From an uncultured Flavobacteriaceae bacterium (GTDB lineage: Bacteria > Bacteroidota > Bacteroidia > Flavobacteriales > Flavobacteriaceae): a stretch of 5,535 nt of DNA. The notes under the pieces were generated by a model. It saw nothing but the letters and a program-made list of their open reading frames with translations. It had not been told where the DNA came from and searched no databases. Positions 4,600-5,535 of this stretch are shown piece after piece (positions within the stretch are counted from its first letter, which is position 1; the number at the start of each line of letters is the position of its first letter). The stretch covers positions 1 through 5,535 of the forward strand of contig CALITN010000084.1 in the NCBI GenBank assembly GCA_938041595.1, written 5' to 3'. The translations under genes were made by a program, and so were the position numbers.

Positions 4600-5535
4600 A
4601 ATTATTCAGAAACGCTTGATTGGATGTTCAATCAATTGCCCTTTTACCAAAAACAAGGGGCTGTAGCTTTTAAACCAGGACTGGAAAAGATTGCCGCCTT
4701 TTGTGAAATGCTAGGGAATCCGCAAGATGAATTGGCCATTATCCATGTTGGAGGAACCAACGGAAAAGGCTCCACGGCTCATTTAATAGCTTCGGTGCTT
4801 CAGGAGAATGGTTTTCGGGTGGGGATCTACAGTTCCCCTCATTTACTCGACTTCCGGGAGCGTATAAAAATCAATGGTTGTTATATCGAGAAGAAAGAGG
4901 TGGTGGCATTCATTGAGGAATACAAAGAGTATATCACTTCACATAAATTGACTTTTTTCGAAATTAGTTTTGCTTTGGCTGTAACCTATTTTGCAGCTCA
5001 AAAAATTGATTATGCGTGCATTGAAGTAGGTATGGGAGGACGCCTGGATGCTACCAACATAGTGAAGCCCCTTTTATCCGTAATCACTAATATTGGATTG
5101 GATCATACTCAATTTTTAGGAACCACACATACAGCAATAGCGGGGGAAAAAGCCGGAATCATTAAGAGGAATGTACCCGTGGTCATTGGCGAAGAACGTC
5201 CCGATACGCGGCTTGTTTTTGAAACGCATGCAATGGCAATGAATGCCCCGATACACTTTGCTGAAGCAGTCCTCAAAAAGATGGATGAGATTGATTTCGA
5301 TGACACTGCTAGCTATCAAGCCCGGAATATTCAAACGGCCTATGCAGCTCTGCTAGTGCTTTTGAAAGATGAGTTACGATCAGATAGTATTCAAAAAGGG
5401 TTTGCAATGGTGAATCGTAATACAGCCTTGCGTGGCCGATGGGAAAAAATAGCTACCAGCCCAACCGTGATTTTGGATGTCAGCCACAATCAAGAAGGCT
5501 TTTCCTATTTTAATAATAGTCTGGCTAAAGAAAGC
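4597..5535 (+). CDS. folC: Bifunctional folylpolyglutamate synthase / dihydrofolate synthase, 3' end cut by the window
   Basis: FolC is a cytoplasmic ATP-dependent Mur-ligase-type enzyme. It adds glutamate to dihydropteroate to make dihydrofolate and then extends the polyglutamate tail of folates, which keeps them in the cell. The frame runs open from a GTG at 4597 to the window end (313 codons). Family motifs are in order: the P-loop VGGTNGKGST (51-60), YSSPHLLDFRERIKING (78-94), the metal-binding EVGMGGRLDATN (143-154), TNIGLDH (164-170) and AGEKAGIIK (182-190). The C-terminal ligase domain begins with RGRWEKI and ILDVSHNQEG near 280-305. Full-length homologues have about 400-430 residues, so roughly the last quarter is missing because of the window edge, not mutation. 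No ATG precedes the conserved N-terminus; the first in-frame ATG (codon 10) would remove part of it, so GTG is preferred. MurC-F enzymes are excluded by the SPHL-x-x-FRERI signature. It follows tonB by 1 nt and probably shares its transcript. Confidence 0.96.
   Translation, partial: MNYSETLDWMFNQLPFYQKQGAVAFKPGLEKIAAFCEMLGNPQDELAIIHVGGTNGKGSTAHLIASVLQENGFRVGIYSSPHLLDFRERIKINGCYIEKKEVVAFIEEYKEYITSHKLTFFEISFALAVTYFAAQKIDYACIEVGMGGRLDATNIVKPLLSVITNIGLDHTQFLGTTHTAIAGEKAGIIKRNVPVVIGEERPDTRLVFETHAMAMNAPIHFAEAVLKKMDEIDFDDTASYQARNIQTAYAALLVLLKDELRSDSIQKGFAMVNRNTALRGRWEKIATSPTVILDVSHNQEGFSYFNNSLAKES

Noticed and set aside
5109..5334. Two minus-strand open frames inside folC
   Set aside because: They are antisense to the highly conserved GLDH and AGEKAG region of FolC and have no features of their own.

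Overview
The window carries six genes, all on the + strand, that read as ordinary core chromosome of a member of the Bacteroidota, most likely a marine or salt-exposed member of the Flavobacteriales. Support for this comes from the TonB protein, whose short N-terminal arm, K/P-rich and Gly-rich linkers and atypical C-terminal domain are of the flavobacterial type; from the gene order exbB-exbD-tonB-folC, which I recall as common in that group; from promoter-like sequences resembling the Bacteroidota pattern (TTG, about 19 nt, TAnnTTTG) rather than the E. coli one; from weak Shine-Dalgarno sequences; and from a NhaD-type Na+/H+ antiporter. This assignment rests on reading, not on a database search.

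Layout. 20-1111: anmK, a peptidoglycan-recycling kinase. 1112-1187: a 76-bp gap with a weak terminator-like inverted repeat, a weak promoter candidate and a perfect 12-bp palindrome just before the next gene. 1188-2516: nhaD, a membrane Na+/H+ antiporter. 2517-2561: a 45-bp gap with the best Bacteroidota-type promoter candidate in the window, placed so close to the next start codon that the message would be almost leaderless. 2562-3248 and 3251-3646: exbB and exbD, 2 nt apart. 3647-3734: an 88-bp gap with a 16-codon open frame and a second promoter candidate. 3735-4595: tonB. 4597-5535: folC, starting at a GTG 1 nt after the tonB stop and cut by the window end. No stretch longer than about 90 bp lacks a gene.

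How they fit together. ExbB, ExbD and TonB form the inner-membrane motor that uses the proton gradient to energise TonB-dependent outer-membrane transporters (SusC-type nutrient uptake, siderophores, vitamin B12). NhaD exchanges Na+ and H+ across the same membrane, so its position directly upstream is at least thematically consistent. AnmK (cell-wall recycling) and FolC (folate polyglutamylation) are housekeeping enzymes with no obvious mechanistic link to the motor; folC is probably cotranscribed with tonB.

I found no RNA gene, mobile element, CRISPR array, long repeat or sign of recent transfer, and no convincing new system. The points worth a second look are regulatory (palindrome before nhaD, near-leaderless exbB promoter, the exbD-tonB gap) and architectural (the TonB linker and its cysteine pair, the nhaD-exbB neighbourhood).
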